From positions 1-44,272 of the IMG/VR virus record IMGVR_UViG_3300010299_000012: a stretch of 44,272 nucleotides of DNA. The stretch is one strand, 5' to 3'. Position 1 is the first letter of the stretch, and the number at the start of each line of letters is the position of its first letter. Positions 1 to 10,700 of this stretch are shown one piece after another. The notes below the pieces were generated by a model, which was given only the letters and a program-made list of their open reading frames with translations, was not told where the DNA came from and searched no databases. The position numbers and the translations under genes are program-made. The stretch comes from a virus.

Positions 1-300
1 ATTAGCACGGGAAACCCCACTTAAAAAATCTTGATCACCTTTTTTTACATTTTGTCCGTAAGTAAAGAAATTAACACCTTGACCACGACCACCAGTTCTT
101 GCGAATGTATTTACACCAGGAGCAGATCCTGCAATTGGTGCGGGCATCGAATTTCTGTAAAATGTTCCTGCTCCGTCTGATTCAAACCGACCAATTATAC
201 CGGTTCTTCTTCTATCTTGTCCAGTTCTAAAGTCGGAAAACTTTGCTCCGTTTTTTAAACTTGAATTTTTACTTGTATGTAAGTCTGCGTCTCCTGCCAT
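1..300 (-). CDS. Partial protein of unknown function, C-terminus outside the window
   Basis: An open frame starts with ATG at 300 and runs off the left edge after 100 codons without a stop. A strong ribosome binding site, AAGGAGA, lies 6 bases upstream of the ATG (about 307-313), which fixes the start. The visible part begins MAGDADLHTSKNSSLKNG and is polar and rich in Gly, Arg, Ser and Asn, with no signal peptide or membrane segment. I do not recognise a family. It is the last gene seen in the minus-strand virion block, 48 bases after the 1370 aa tail protein, so a structural role is a reasonable guess from context only. Confidence 0.75.
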   Translation of the reverse strand, partial: MAGDADLHTSKNSSLKNGAKFSDFRTGQDRRRTGIIGRFESDGAGTFYRNSMPAPIAGSAPGVNTFARTGGRGQGVNFFTYGQNVKKGDQDFLSGVSRAN

Positions 301-348
301 TTTTTTGTCTCCTTGTTGAAGTTTTAATATAAATATTAGATTGAAATG

Positions 349-3300
349 TTAAACATCGTATTTTACCAAAAAATTTATTGGGTAGTTTGGTATGATTTTT
401 ACTGGTTTTGCTAATTTAGCAACCATTACCAAGTCGTTTCCGTCATATAAACCAATAGTTGTTGCATATGGTGCAAGATAACTACCTTTTTTATCGTTGA
501 GATCATTTTTTTCATAATCTAAAAAGTCTTTTATAATTTCTCTACCACTGTATTTTCCAGTTTTTTCATCCAGATACTGAACTATTTCAAATGCGTTCTT
601 ACGAATTGCAGTGGAATTTAATGGATTTATTATACCACTTGTAAGTGCTTTACCTTGTCTTCCAACAAAGTATCTTGCTAATAGTTTCGCATCATTTGCA
701 GATACAACTCCGTCACCATCTATATCTAATCCATTTTCTTTTAATGAGTTTAATTGATCTAATTTATCTAAAATTTTAAGTTCCTCAGGCTTACTTAGAT
801 TCATGTCACTCGTAAGATTTTGTAATACATTTATAAACAATGCATCTTCCGATTCACTCATCAATACATCTTCATTTGGCCAGTTGGAGTTTTGCTCTAG
901 CACAAGAGTATTTGATAATTCACCCGTTTCGGAATCATCAACTTGTGATCTTCTGAAAGAACCAAGTATATAACGATAAATAAAAGATAAATCAATTATG
1001 TCAAACTTTCCATCTCCATTTACATCAAATGCAATATTTGACTCTATAATAGAAGTTGGATTTGTGCTTGCATTAAATTCATGTGGACTTACTTTACATA
1101 AAATTTCATTTTCATAAATACTATTAATACTATCAAATGTAATTTCATATCCATTACGACCACCAAATTTTAAAAGATTTTCATAATACTCAGATAACTC
1201 AGATATTACTGCGATTCCATTTTTGTAAAATACATTACCAACATAAACCTTACCACCATCCCTTATTGTTTTAACATCATAAGCAAGTATTGAACCTTCC
1301 AAAATTAAATCATTCTTCTCCAAGTTCCCCCAAATTATATCACCTCGGTTTGTGTATATGTGAGAACAATCGTCAAATGATACAATCTCTGTGTCATCGA
1401 ATCCAGTTATTTGATCAACAGGCCAATCACCTATTATTGAATTTCCTACATAAATTCTTGTAGAACTTAATGATACATCAATTCCATAACTTGTTTTTAC
1501 TTTATTCTTTTGTTTTACACTTTTTATATTTTTAAGAGATTCTATTTTGTTATTTTCACCAATTCTAAAATAAGTGGTTGTACCTTGTATACTATTGCGT
1601 TTTATTGAATATAAAAATTCAATTTTTTCATTTGGATCAAATAAGTGTGAAATTGTTTTTACTGCAAAGCAAACTTTGTTATCAGTTAAGTAGTTTTTAT
1701 TTTTATAAATACCACGTGTAAGTTCACCGTTGTTAGTATCTATATAATTTTTGTCGGAAAATATGAAAGAAGCATTTAATTCAAAGTCAGTTATATTTTC
1801 CAAATTAATATCAACTAAATCTTTTACATCAATGTAAATTAACATATCAATGTCACCGTCTCCTATAAATTCATATGTAAATGAAGTAAACAATGATTGA
1901 TGAACATTATAAAAATCTTCTTCATAGTTTTCTACTCCAAGTTCATAATCTGGTATTTTAACATCTAACCCTTTATTTTCTAATACTATTTTACTTTCAT
2001 CTGTACAAGGAGACCCTACAATAAAGTCGTTACCAATCATTGACATAGAGCATCCAAATCTGTTATTAAATCGTCTTTCCTCATCTTCTATTTCATATAA
2101 TTTTTGTAAATAGGAAATACTATTTTTTTCAATTTCGTACACCCACACTGATCCCGATGAATATGATACTCCCTTTGTTAATTCTAAATCTGTATCAACA
2201 TATACTCTATCATTGTCATCACCTATGAGAATATATTTACCATTTGTTTCAAGTGATACTCCGTAGTTTGTATATTTATTTGAAAAATACTGATATGGGT
2301 ATTTAACTTGGGGTGCTCTTTCCTCTACTTCTTGTATATGAGGATTTATTGAAAATGATATAACCGATGGAATTCCAACTAAATATTTGTCAATATACCT
2401 ACCTATATAAATTTTATGCTCTCCGGGAGGAACATCAGTAAGTTTAAACTTATTTGATTTTACAACCTCACCACCGTGTAAAATTCTACTATTAAATGCG
2501 TCAGTTCCGTTCCCAAACAATTTGTCAAATCTATAAATAAAACCTACATCAGTTGATTCCGCAACTTGTTTTACATCAACTTCTATTGTAATCGTGTCAT
2601 CTTCAAGATTAAATCTTATATCATTGAAATATTTAGAAATATTTACACTTTCAAAATCATAATTGTAAATAAAATTTTTATGCAAAGAGTGGGTGTGCTT
2701 CCATAAAAAACATCCATCTTCTGATTTATATTTCTTAAACACTACTGCTTTTTTATGATCAGATGTAGGTGAAGTTGAAACTAACAAATCGTCATACAAT
2801 TTAACATTTTCACCGAGACGATTTACCTTTTCACTTTTGACAATTGCCACTAAATTCCAAGTGATATCACCTTCTCCATATTCGGGTGTACGTCTTTCTT
2901 TATCAAATTTATGATAATGTGAAACTGGAAATGATGTTTCAAACCCGAAAGATGAAACTTCCTCATCATTTTCAAAAGTACCAATTTGATTTAATTCACA
3001 TACGTCATCTTCGGTTGTGCCAAAATAAGTTAAACCATAATTCTCAGGTGATGCAGTTTTTATTTTCCAACGATATGCAGATTCATTTAACTCTTTTAAT
3101 TTATCACAAACGGGAATACCACGGTGAGTTTTTGACATTTCATTATAGCAAAAGTCAGAATGTGCGTCTGATATTCTCCACCAAGGAGATGTTTTGTTTC
3201 TAATAGTTTTTTCAAAAATGTATATAGCACCTTTACCTTTATATGCACCAGGTGAACCCACAGCCATATATTTTCCGTGTATTGAAATAGACGAACCAAA

Positions 3301-4461
3301 TTCCGATCCAGGATCACCTTCTATTATTTCAGTCAAACCCCAATTTTCAGAACCACCCTTGTCAACATCATACAAAAATACATGACCTTGTCTAGCATCG
3401 TTGCATACACCATGTATGTGTGATTCAGGAGAACCGATTGCACAAGTTCCATTTTTCAATTCAACCGATTCTCCAAACTTATCATTTATTGAATAGTTTT
3501 TACCCGATAGAATTTCCCCCAACTCAGTTACTAAAAAACTATTTGAATTTAACTTTGACTCGTTTATCAACCCTTGTTGAGTGAATGGACACATAAATTC
3601 TCTTACACTTCTAAACTCCTTTGTTTCTGTGTCGTATCTAAATAAAGATGCACTACCTGTTAATAGGTCACTTGGTGAATCTTGGTTCATGGGAACACCC
3701 GCAAGTATATAATCTCCATCAGATGCAAGTTTTTTTCCTACTAGCATATCCGACGAATTTAGTTTTTCATCGTAATCTTCTTTATTTAATTTTTTTGATT
3801 TTGATCTTTTAACCTCTTTAATTTCATTAAAAGAATTTTCACTTATCATTAAATTGGTTGCACCATCATCAATTATTTCAATTACTCCATGTGGTGATGA
3901 AAAATCTCGTATTTTAAAAGAATTTGGTTTTATTTTTTCACCAAAGTTTTTCTTTGCAATTTCAATGACTAACATTTCATCACGAATAATTCTTCTTTCG
4001 TAATTATTTTGAACATCACCAAATGAATTTGAGTCACTGCTATCTATTTTGTACTGACCAGTTTCCGAACCAAACACCATCAGTGGGTTTTTAATATCCT
4101 CATCGTTTGTATAAATTCCGTAGTCATTATAAAATAAATGCTTAACAGAATTATATACATTTCTATAATAAGAACCATCGTAGTTTATTTTTTCATATTC
4201 AGCATTATAGTTTTTGTGTGCAATTGGGTAAAAGGTACCAGTTGTTTTTTTTCCATACTTTATTTTTATATCAGTTGTATTGTTGTTTTGCTCTGTGGCA
4301 AGTCCAAGGTTATCATCTAACTGAATTTTTACTTGGTTTCCGTTATTTAGTGTTTGTTCTAATACCAAATTTGTCAACGAGTCTATGGTAGAGTGTTTCC
4401 AACTCTTGCTAGATTTAAACTTTCTTACAGTTTTATCAGAAACCTTTAAACTCTTAATCAT
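349..4461 (-). CDS. Large tail/adhesin-like virion protein with FG-GAP-like and dockerin-like repeats
   Basis: The protein has 1370 residues. Repeated segments of the FG-GAP/integrin-propeller type are visible near residues 237-260, 385-412, 729-752, 799-821 and 990-1013, for example FGSSISIHGKYMAVGSPG and FGCSMSMIGNDFIVGSP. This suggests a beta-propeller. Two dockerin type I-like calcium loops lie near residues 1142-1167 (DVNGDGKFDIIDLS) and 1242-1267 (LDIDGDGVVSANDAK), about 75 residues apart. The last 45 residues contain ATTIGLYDGNDLVMVAKL, a motif shared with the C-terminus of the next gene upstream (497 aa). Known use of these repeats is calcium-dependent protein or glycan binding. A role as a distal tail or baseplate adhesin is inferred from that and from the neighbouring virion genes. 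No Shine-Dalgarno precedes the ATG; the lead is AT-only with ATATTTATA. Confidence 0.85.
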   Translation of the reverse strand: MIKSLKVSDKTVRKFKSSKSWKHSTIDSLTNLVLEQTLNNGNQVKIQLDDNLGLATEQNNNTTDIKIKYGKKTTGTFYPIAHKNYNAEYEKINYDGSYYRNVYNSVKHLFYNDYGIYTNDEDIKNPLMVFGSETGQYKIDSSDSNSFGDVQNNYERRIIRDEMLVIEIAKKNFGEKIKPNSFKIRDFSSPHGVIEIIDDGATNLMISENSFNEIKEVKRSKSKKLNKEDYDEKLNSSDMLVGKKLASDGDYILAGVPMNQDSPSDLLTGSASLFRYDTETKEFRSVREFMCPFTQQGLINESKLNSNSFLVTELGEILSGKNYSINDKFGESVELKNGTCAIGSPESHIHGVCNDARQGHVFLYDVDKGGSENWGLTEIIEGDPGSEFGSSISIHGKYMAVGSPGAYKGKGAIYIFEKTIRNKTSPWWRISDAHSDFCYNEMSKTHRGIPVCDKLKELNESAYRWKIKTASPENYGLTYFGTTEDDVCELNQIGTFENDEEVSSFGFETSFPVSHYHKFDKERRTPEYGEGDITWNLVAIVKSEKVNRLGENVKLYDDLLVSTSPTSDHKKAVVFKKYKSEDGCFLWKHTHSLHKNFIYNYDFESVNISKYFNDIRFNLEDDTITIEVDVKQVAESTDVGFIYRFDKLFGNGTDAFNSRILHGGEVVKSNKFKLTDVPPGEHKIYIGRYIDKYLVGIPSVISFSINPHIQEVEERAPQVKYPYQYFSNKYTNYGVSLETNGKYILIGDDNDRVYVDTDLELTKGVSYSSGSVWVYEIEKNSISYLQKLYEIEDEERRFNNRFGCSMSMIGNDFIVGSPCTDESKIVLENKGLDVKIPDYELGVENYEEDFYNVHQSLFTSFTYEFIGDGDIDMLIYIDVKDLVDINLENITDFELNASFIFSDKNYIDTNNGELTRGIYKNKNYLTDNKVCFAVKTISHLFDPNEKIEFLYSIKRNSIQGTTTYFRIGENNKIESLKNIKSVKQKNKVKTSYGIDVSLSSTRIYVGNSIIGDWPVDQITGFDDTEIVSFDDCSHIYTNRGDIIWGNLEKNDLILEGSILAYDVKTIRDGGKVYVGNVFYKNGIAVISELSEYYENLLKFGGRNGYEITFDSINSIYENEILCKVSPHEFNASTNPTSIIESNIAFDVNGDGKFDIIDLSFIYRYILGSFRRSQVDDSETGELSNTLVLEQNSNWPNEDVLMSESEDALFINVLQNLTSDMNLSKPEELKILDKLDQLNSLKENGLDIDGDGVVSANDAKLLARYFVGRQGKALTSGIINPLNSTAIRKNAFEIVQYLDEKTGKYSGREIIKDFLDYEKNDLNDKKGSYLAPYATTIGLYDGNDLVMVAKLAKPVKIIPNYPINFLVKYDV

Positions 4462-4493
4462 AAATATAAATATATTTTTGATTAAATATTAGG

Positions 4494-5987
4494 TTAGAAA
4501 TCTAATTTTACTTTAATTAATGTTTCAGTATCAAAACTTTTAAGAACAGGTACACTTAATTTTGCAACTGCCACAAGTTCATTATTTTCCGTATACAAAC
4601 CAATTGTGGTAATGTAAGTTTTCGGGTCATTAGAAAATGAATCAAATCTAAGACGTCCAGAAAAATATTCAAGGGGAAGTCCTTCTGACTGAGCAAGTTG
4701 TCTTGCTTCTTTATTTTGGAAAATAAAAGTAGGATTGTTTGAATAATTAAAATCAGAATTCCTAACACGAATAAAGTAGTGTTTAGACGGAATTAATTCA
4801 CTACTACGACATTTAAAATCTCCACCGAGTTTTAACATATAAAATAGTTTTAGAAAGTTTTGATGATTTCTTTCAATTCCATATTTTACATCATCTGCCT
4901 GTTCGGTTGTTGCGTTTTGATCAACTGAACCATACCAAGCAAGAACTCTTCCACAATTTTCATCTCTTTCAGGAAATATGTCAGTTTTTGTAGGTGTATA
5001 CCATTCATCATACCAAGTTTCTATTTTCGTACCAAATTCACACGCAAGTGCATATGGATTTAAAATAATAATTCCTAAGTCTGGATATACTAGACCAAAC
5101 CCCTCACCTGCTCCTTCACCAGTTCCCACCGCATATTTGTCCGTCTCTATAGGATTTCCATCAGCAAGAGTTCCTTTTATGATATTAAAAGACTTTTCTA
5201 CTTTCTTTTCACCTGTTGCCGATAGAACATTTCCTTCGTATCTTGAGTCATCTTTGAATGTTTGGGAAAATGTTTTTTCAATAAATTCTTCATTATTATT
5301 TTCAGTGTATGAAAATCTTGCAGTCAAACTAAGAGTGAATTCAAGGTTACCTTCATCTATTTTTTCTTTTAATGCAGTCGCAGACATATTCATCACAAAT
5401 ATAGAATCTCTGTCTTTACCCGACAAACTTGCATTGTCAGATGTAAATGTAAAACTATCATCACCAGGACCCAACAACAAATTTTTGTATTGCGAATAGA
5501 TTGCCTTTGTGACCGATGCAGATTTTGTTCCCACACGACTTCCATAACCAAATTTATTTCCGTATGTGATAGTAAATTGAACTTCTGCATTTTCGTTTTC
5601 TAGTTCACCTATCTGAGTTTCTTCATTGTATACATTTGCATAATAATCACCAAATTGAACCGTTGTCCAATGTGAATCGTGATAATTATTTGTTACATCA
5701 ACGGACGGTAAATAGTTTTGTATTAAAAACTTTGAATTAAATGTAGAATAATCAGGATCACTTACAAAATTTTGTGTTGCTAGTTCATCCGCATTTAAAC
5801 CAAGCAAATCAGAGTCATCTTCAGTTTGACCTACTCCGGATTGTACATATTTTGTAAGTTCAGAATTTAATTCTCTTTCATCAATATACATACCCAATAA
5901 TTGGAATCCCTCTGTAAAACTTCCTGACGATATTTTTTGGGAACGACCAAATACTTTATCAGTTTCTTCTATTTGTTTATATATCAT
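4494..5987 (-). CDS. Virion structural protein, shares C-terminal motif with the 1370 aa protein
   Basis: The protein has 497 residues with no signal peptide or membrane segment. Beta-rich polar sequence suggests a virion protein. The C-terminal 43 residues carry TYITTIGLYTENNELVAVAK, closely matching the end of the downstream 1370 aa protein, so both probably attach to or fold on the same partner. I recall this kind of C-terminus from structural proteins of large T4-like phages, without a specific function. The ATG at 5987 overlaps the stop of the upstream gene by 4 bp (ATGA, 5984-5987), which implies translational coupling. It is followed after 32 bases by the 1370 aa gene. No enzyme motif was seen. 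Confidence 0.85.
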   Translation of the reverse strand: MIYKQIEETDKVFGRSQKISSGSFTEGFQLLGMYIDERELNSELTKYVQSGVGQTEDDSDLLGLNADELATQNFVSDPDYSTFNSKFLIQNYLPSVDVTNNYHDSHWTTVQFGDYYANVYNEETQIGELENENAEVQFTITYGNKFGYGSRVGTKSASVTKAIYSQYKNLLLGPGDDSFTFTSDNASLSGKDRDSIFVMNMSATALKEKIDEGNLEFTLSLTARFSYTENNNEEFIEKTFSQTFKDDSRYEGNVLSATGEKKVEKSFNIIKGTLADGNPIETDKYAVGTGEGAGEGFGLVYPDLGIIILNPYALACEFGTKIETWYDEWYTPTKTDIFPERDENCGRVLAWYGSVDQNATTEQADDVKYGIERNHQNFLKLFYMLKLGGDFKCRSSELIPSKHYFIRVRNSDFNYSNNPTFIFQNKEARQLAQSEGLPLEYFSGRLRFDSFSNDPKTYITTIGLYTENNELVAVAKLSVPVLKSFDTETLIKVKLDF

Positions 5988-6643
5988 AATGATTCAGATA
6001 TTCCACTTTCTGCTATTGAGTCGGTAAATACACGAACCGGTATTGTTACCGAACCCCCACTTTCGTTACCAATTATTGTTAATGTTGCAGTTCTATCTTT
6101 ATCAATAGAAGCATTTGGTCTAAATGTAAATGTTAATCCAACTACTGTTTGTGCTTGTTCACTTGAAGTATCACCAAGAAACAATGCAGATGATGACGCA
6201 GCCGTACCATCCACACCCGATCCTGTAAGTGTACCTACTCTTCTGTCTGATAATACTGCCGTGTATCCAAGTGTTGTGTTGTATACAGGATCAGTTGTTG
6301 GAGAAATTGAAACCACACCATTATAGTTTTTATCAAGTGTAATGCTTTGTTGTCCAAGTTTGATTAATGGTATGTATTGTGTTCCGGGAGGAAGTGTTAC
6401 AAGTTTATACTTGAGTGCTTGTGTTTCATCCGTAAGTGGTTCAAATACAGGTACACTTCTAATAGCCGCATCATAATATTGAGTTCCACCTGGATGATTT
6501 GGATCGTATAATGTATAATCTATTTCATCATCCGCAAGTGCAAAACTTGTAATGTTAAGTCCAGACTCAGATGCAAGCAGTTCTCTTCCTCTTTTTGTTA
6601 AAGTTGCTTCAACCGTTATTGTTTCGTTATTTAAGTAACCCAT
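5984..6643 (-). CDS. Virion structural protein of a large-phage family, unknown role
   Basis: The protein has 219 residues. The N-terminus MGYLNNETITVEATLTKRGR followed by LNITSFALADDEIDYTLY resembles a conserved structural family of large myoviruses whose exact position in the virion I cannot name. The second half is beta-rich and reads like an Ig-like or jelly-roll domain (residues about 110-210). The gene is preceded by the only exact sense-strand T4-type late element TATAAATA in the gene leads I examined (6682-6689), about 40 bases before the ATG. It ends in a 4-bp ATGA overlap with the 497 aa gene, so the two, and perhaps the 1370 aa gene, may form a late transcription unit. No Shine-Dalgarno is evident before the ATG. 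Confidence 0.85.
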   Translation of the reverse strand: MGYLNNETITVEATLTKRGRELLASESGLNITSFALADDEIDYTLYDPNHPGGTQYYDAAIRSVPVFEPLTDETQALKYKLVTLPPGTQYIPLIKLGQQSITLDKNYNGVVSISPTTDPVYNTTLGYTAVLSDRRVGTLTGSGVDGTAASSSALFLGDTSSEQAQTVVGLTFTFRPNASIDKDRTATLTIIGNESGGSVTIPVRVFTDSIAESGISESL

Positions 6644-6681
6644 GATAAATATATATATTTGGTTTGTTCTGTTTTAATAAA

Positions 6682-6689
6682 TATTTATA
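6682..6689 (-). promoter_or_regulatory. Candidate T4-type late promoter (TATAAATA)
   Basis: The minus strand reads TATAAATA here, identical to the T4 late promoter core that gp55-type sigma factors recognise. It lies in the 68-base gap between the LamG-like gene and the 219 aa gene, about 38 bases before the start at 6643. It is embedded in the near-palindrome TATAAATATTTATT, and the gap is very AT-rich, so chance is not excluded. A gp55-like gene is present in this window (26414-27145), which supports use of such elements. Confidence 0.45.
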
Positions 6690-6711
6690 TATACTTTTTT
6701 TTACACATCAA

Positions 6712-7740
6712 TTAACTATTTTCTCTAAGTTCACCAACAAAAGACATAAATTTATTATCGGCAAATACACGGGCACCAGAATTGGGTCCTCCTTTTATTT
6801 CATATTTTTGCAAATTCAAATCTTCCTGAGTTTGTGATCGTATTACATTATGAAGATATTCACCACTATCAATTCTACTTTGTGTTCTATTATTATATTC
6901 GGAGTTTGCCTCTAGATATTCGTCATCCTGCATATAATAAAAAGGTATTCCTTCGTAAAGTGTCTTTTTTCTAGGTGGTCTTTGAACAACTTTTGGTTGT
7001 AGTGGATTTGTTCTACTTGTGTTGTATAAATACTCTAAATCATATTTTGCCGACTCACCTATTTCCACATTACCATAATCAAGATTGTCAGAAAATAAAT
7101 AAATTGAATCAACATAACCACTGAATCTACCTATTTCTATATCTTTTAATAACATTTTATCACGAATATAACCTTCATCATATACTGACTTATATATATT
7201 ATCCACAAAAAGACGAGTTGTTCCAGATGGATATAACATCAACACCAACCAGGTCCATTTATTTTTTGGTATCTGTTCCTCAAATGAAACAAACGGATAT
7301 TTCCACTTTGTACTTGCACCTTCACTCGTTGATACATTTTCTTTTGAATTATTCCATGTGTATCCAAGTAATCCAGTTAATTCGTCATCTCCCTCAGAAT
7401 CATTTACATTTACCATAAATGAAAATTTATCAGAATCTCCACGTGTTTGAATTAATGATTCTCTTGGATTGCTTTCTCCACGAAAGTTTATCCACATTGC
7501 AATTGTTAGGGAGTTAGTTAATATGTCAGAACCACCTATTACATCAACATAATCACTTGGTGTGTAAACTTCACCTTCCTCCAATTCAATATTTGTTATG
7601 TCGTTTCCAAGGTGTGCGAACTTTGATGTATCACGGGTTGTACCACCATCAATTAGTTTTCCGTGTAAATGTCCTTTTCTTTTTTTTCCAGAAAGGTCTT
7701 TTACACTATAATGTAAATGCGTTGTGTGTTCTGTTTCCAT
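6712..7740 (-). CDS. LamG/concanavalin A-like virion protein, likely glycan-binding
   Basis: The protein has 342 residues. Residues about 75-235 show the strand pattern of a laminin-G/concanavalin A-like sandwich: LTNSLTIAMWINFRG, then SDKFSFMVNV, then KWTWLVLMLYPSGTTRLFVD, then LKDIEIGRFSGYVDSIYLFS. Such domains bind carbohydrates or proteins and are common in phage tails. The C-terminal 100 residues are polar and unassigned. The ATG at 7738-7740 directly follows the TAA of the 3414 aa gene (7741-7743), and AAAGG about 6 bases upstream can serve as a ribosome binding site. The tight linkage suggests it works with the giant protein, for example as an accessory fibre or receptor-binding subunit. 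That role is inference. Confidence 0.8.
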   Translation of the reverse strand: METEHTTHLHYSVKDLSGKKRKGHLHGKLIDGGTTRDTSKFAHLGNDITNIELEEGEVYTPSDYVDVIGGSDILTNSLTIAMWINFRGESNPRESLIQTRGDSDKFSFMVNVNDSEGDDELTGLLGYTWNNSKENVSTSEGASTKWKYPFVSFEEQIPKNKWTWLVLMLYPSGTTRLFVDNIYKSVYDEGYIRDKMLLKDIEIGRFSGYVDSIYLFSDNLDYGNVEIGESAKYDLEYLYNTSRTNPLQPKVVQRPPRKKTLYEGIPFYYMQDDEYLEANSEYNNRTQSRIDSGEYLHNVIRSQTQEDLNLQKYEIKGGPNSGARVFADNKFMSFVGELRENS

Positions 7741-10700
7741 TTATGCCTTTATTATCGTTACATATCCAAATTTTTGTATTACCTCAATCGGACACATAAA
7801 CGTTGGGTTGGTAAACATTGTGTTTTGCAATTCAATTACCCATCCATCGGAGTCCTTGGATACTACTTCAGTTATTCTATAAGTAAAATCAAGTGCGTTT
7901 TCGTAATTATCACATACACTTGAATTTAGTTGCCAATCGTGAAAATACACAACATCACTTTCTGTAATTACATCTGCCATTGATGATGAACCAGTAATTG
8001 GTTTTATTTTTAAAGTTATTTCATACGGAGAGTCTGGATTAACATCAAACGGAATTTCTTTTTGCGAATCTACATTATATGTGTTTGCGTTATCTTTTAG
8101 ACCGGTTGGTACGTTTGCAAATAATGCAGGATGGGTAAATAGTTGTCCCCACTCTAATAGTTTGTCTTGTGTCCAATTATTTAATGTTTCTGGACGTTCA
8201 CTATTACCTCTTGCAAAAAATATTGATTTATTAAATTTGATATTAGCATAATCAATCACCGCAATATACCACCAGTTTTGATTGTCACGATAAATTTGTA
8301 GTTTTATTCCATTTTCAGAATCAATGTGTTCCCACCTTCCACCATTTGCAAATGTGGTAAGGGTGTAAGCACCACCCAATGATGCGTTGTTGAATATATT
8401 TGGATCAACGTCGGGTACTTCTGCCAAACTTGCAAATATTTGTTTATTTAATAAATCACCACCCGTTACATAAATCATTGAACTAAGTGTCATTCCGTTC
8501 TGAGTTACATCAAAGCTATTTGGAAGTATTAATGTTGGTGTTTTTGATTGTGAGTATGATTTTGAAGCACTTTCTGATTTTGAATATGATATACTTCTAG
8601 ATGAAGATCTTGTTGGGGTACCCGTGTCGGTATAGGATTGCGATTTTGAATAACTTATTGACTTACTATATGATATTGACTTTGTATTTGAATAAGACAA
8701 TGATGCGGACATACTTGGAGTTTTGGTTGGTGTTGGTGTGGGTGTTTTTGTTGGAGTCGGTGTATATGTTGGAGTTTTAGTTTTTGTTTTCGTTGGGGTG
8801 GTTGTTTTTGTTTTGGTTCTAGACCTAGATGGTGATGGTGATGGTGATGGTGTTGGAGTGTCTGGATAATTTATTTCACGTGAGTTATTAAATACATAAT
8901 GCAATTCTAGGTTATCACGAACGTCTATGTTAATATCAGAGTAACCTTTAACTGGTGTGGGTTCTTCTGAATAGTCTTGCTGAGACTCAACAGGAATATC
9001 GTCAATAAACCAAAATGAATCTAACGAACCTCCCTCTACACCTACTCTGTCAAAAACTACCCTTGTCCTTATTATTGGAGATGTTTTGTTTGTATCACCA
9101 GAAAACATATCTATGGTTGAATTAACATTGTTTATGCTATTTCTTCTAAACAATCTCCGTTTACTACTTTTGTGTAGTTTTGATTTTTTTTGAGATACTA
9201 ATTTACCCGGTGTTTTAATTCTATTAACATCACACAATCTATATTCCGTATTTACTTTATATTTGTTTAATTGTTTTATTTCTACAATACGATCAACCTT
9301 CGCATCTTCTTCGTCTCCATCGTCTTTAAAAGATTGTACCAGATCTTCGTCTTCTTCTATTAAAAACTCATTATCATATATTCGGGACCTGTCTCTGAAG
9401 TAATCAATATCTAACTCCACATTTAAATTAATCCTGTTAATTTCTGGCATATTATCGGAAATTTGTTTTCCAATTAAATGTCTTAAAATAGAACGAGTGC
9501 TTGTTGTGTCTTGATCTGTGTCGTTTCTATATAACTCTATATGTCTGATAAGTTTATTAGAACCCGTTACACGATCAAATGAATCTGGTAATTTATTTTC
9601 AATACTTAATGTATTTTGGAAATCCAAATAATTTATATCTATTTTTAGTTTTTCGTTTGAGTCAAACTTTCCATTTGTTTCTATATTAAAAATTGGATTA
9701 CTTCTTACATCTCGTTCAAAGCAAGACGGTTTGTATTTAAACTGAAATGGGATATATGTCTCGATTAAATTACTTGAAGACGACGTAAGTTTTCTAACTT
9801 CAAACGCATCTGTGTCAACTTTTGTCGATCCTCTAGTACTTACTTTATATGAGAATGAGTCTGGATCGGACTCGTTTATTTGTCTTGTAGAATTTATACT
9901 TTCTCTTCCGGTTGTAGTGAATAAAACCTCTGCATTTGCGACTAAACAATTTTCTAAATTGAAATCTATGACACCATTACGTTCCATATAATAAACACCA
10001 TATATCTCGTCAAGATCACGACCACCACTATTAAGTCTTGTGTTTTGTTTATATTTTACATTCTTGTCAGTTAATATGTCATTAACACACCAACCCTCTT
10101 TGTTGTTTATTTCGTTTTTAAAATAATAAATAAATAATTCCTCATTAAAATGCCATACACTTCTTTCATTATGAGACTGATGTGATTTAGTAAAAATTTT
10201 ATTGTTAAATTTTACTTCATCCGAACTTGATAATAAAATTACATCATCATACTCATCCTTTTCCATTTCAATATTGACTACACTGCCGGTGTCTGCAATA
10301 TATGTTCCGTATTTCGGATATTCGTATTTCAAATCAAAATTTTTAACTCTTTGATTTTTTGAACTTACAAAACTTACCGTGTCATTAAATATAACCACAT
10401 TATACCCAAGTTCCCAACCGGTGTCGGTTAGTTCAAATTGGACATTCTCAGTATTATTATTAAAGTACACTGGATTTGCAAAATCACCAAACTGAATTGA
10501 TTTTGTATAATTTCCATAAAAATCAAAAAGGTCACCTGTGCAATCTAGTCTGTTGCACTTTATATTAATATTCAACTCTCCGTTTATGTCATCAATCCGT
10601 ATCCTTGGACCTATGTATAAAGAAGATGCATTTTCTGGCATTATATTTATTGAATACGAAGACGAATTGTTATCATCGCAAACTGAACACGCATCTATAT

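Noticed and set aside
4978-5499. Plus-strand open frame of 173 codons
   Set aside because: It is antisense to the 497 aa virion gene, with no ribosome binding site or family resemblance.
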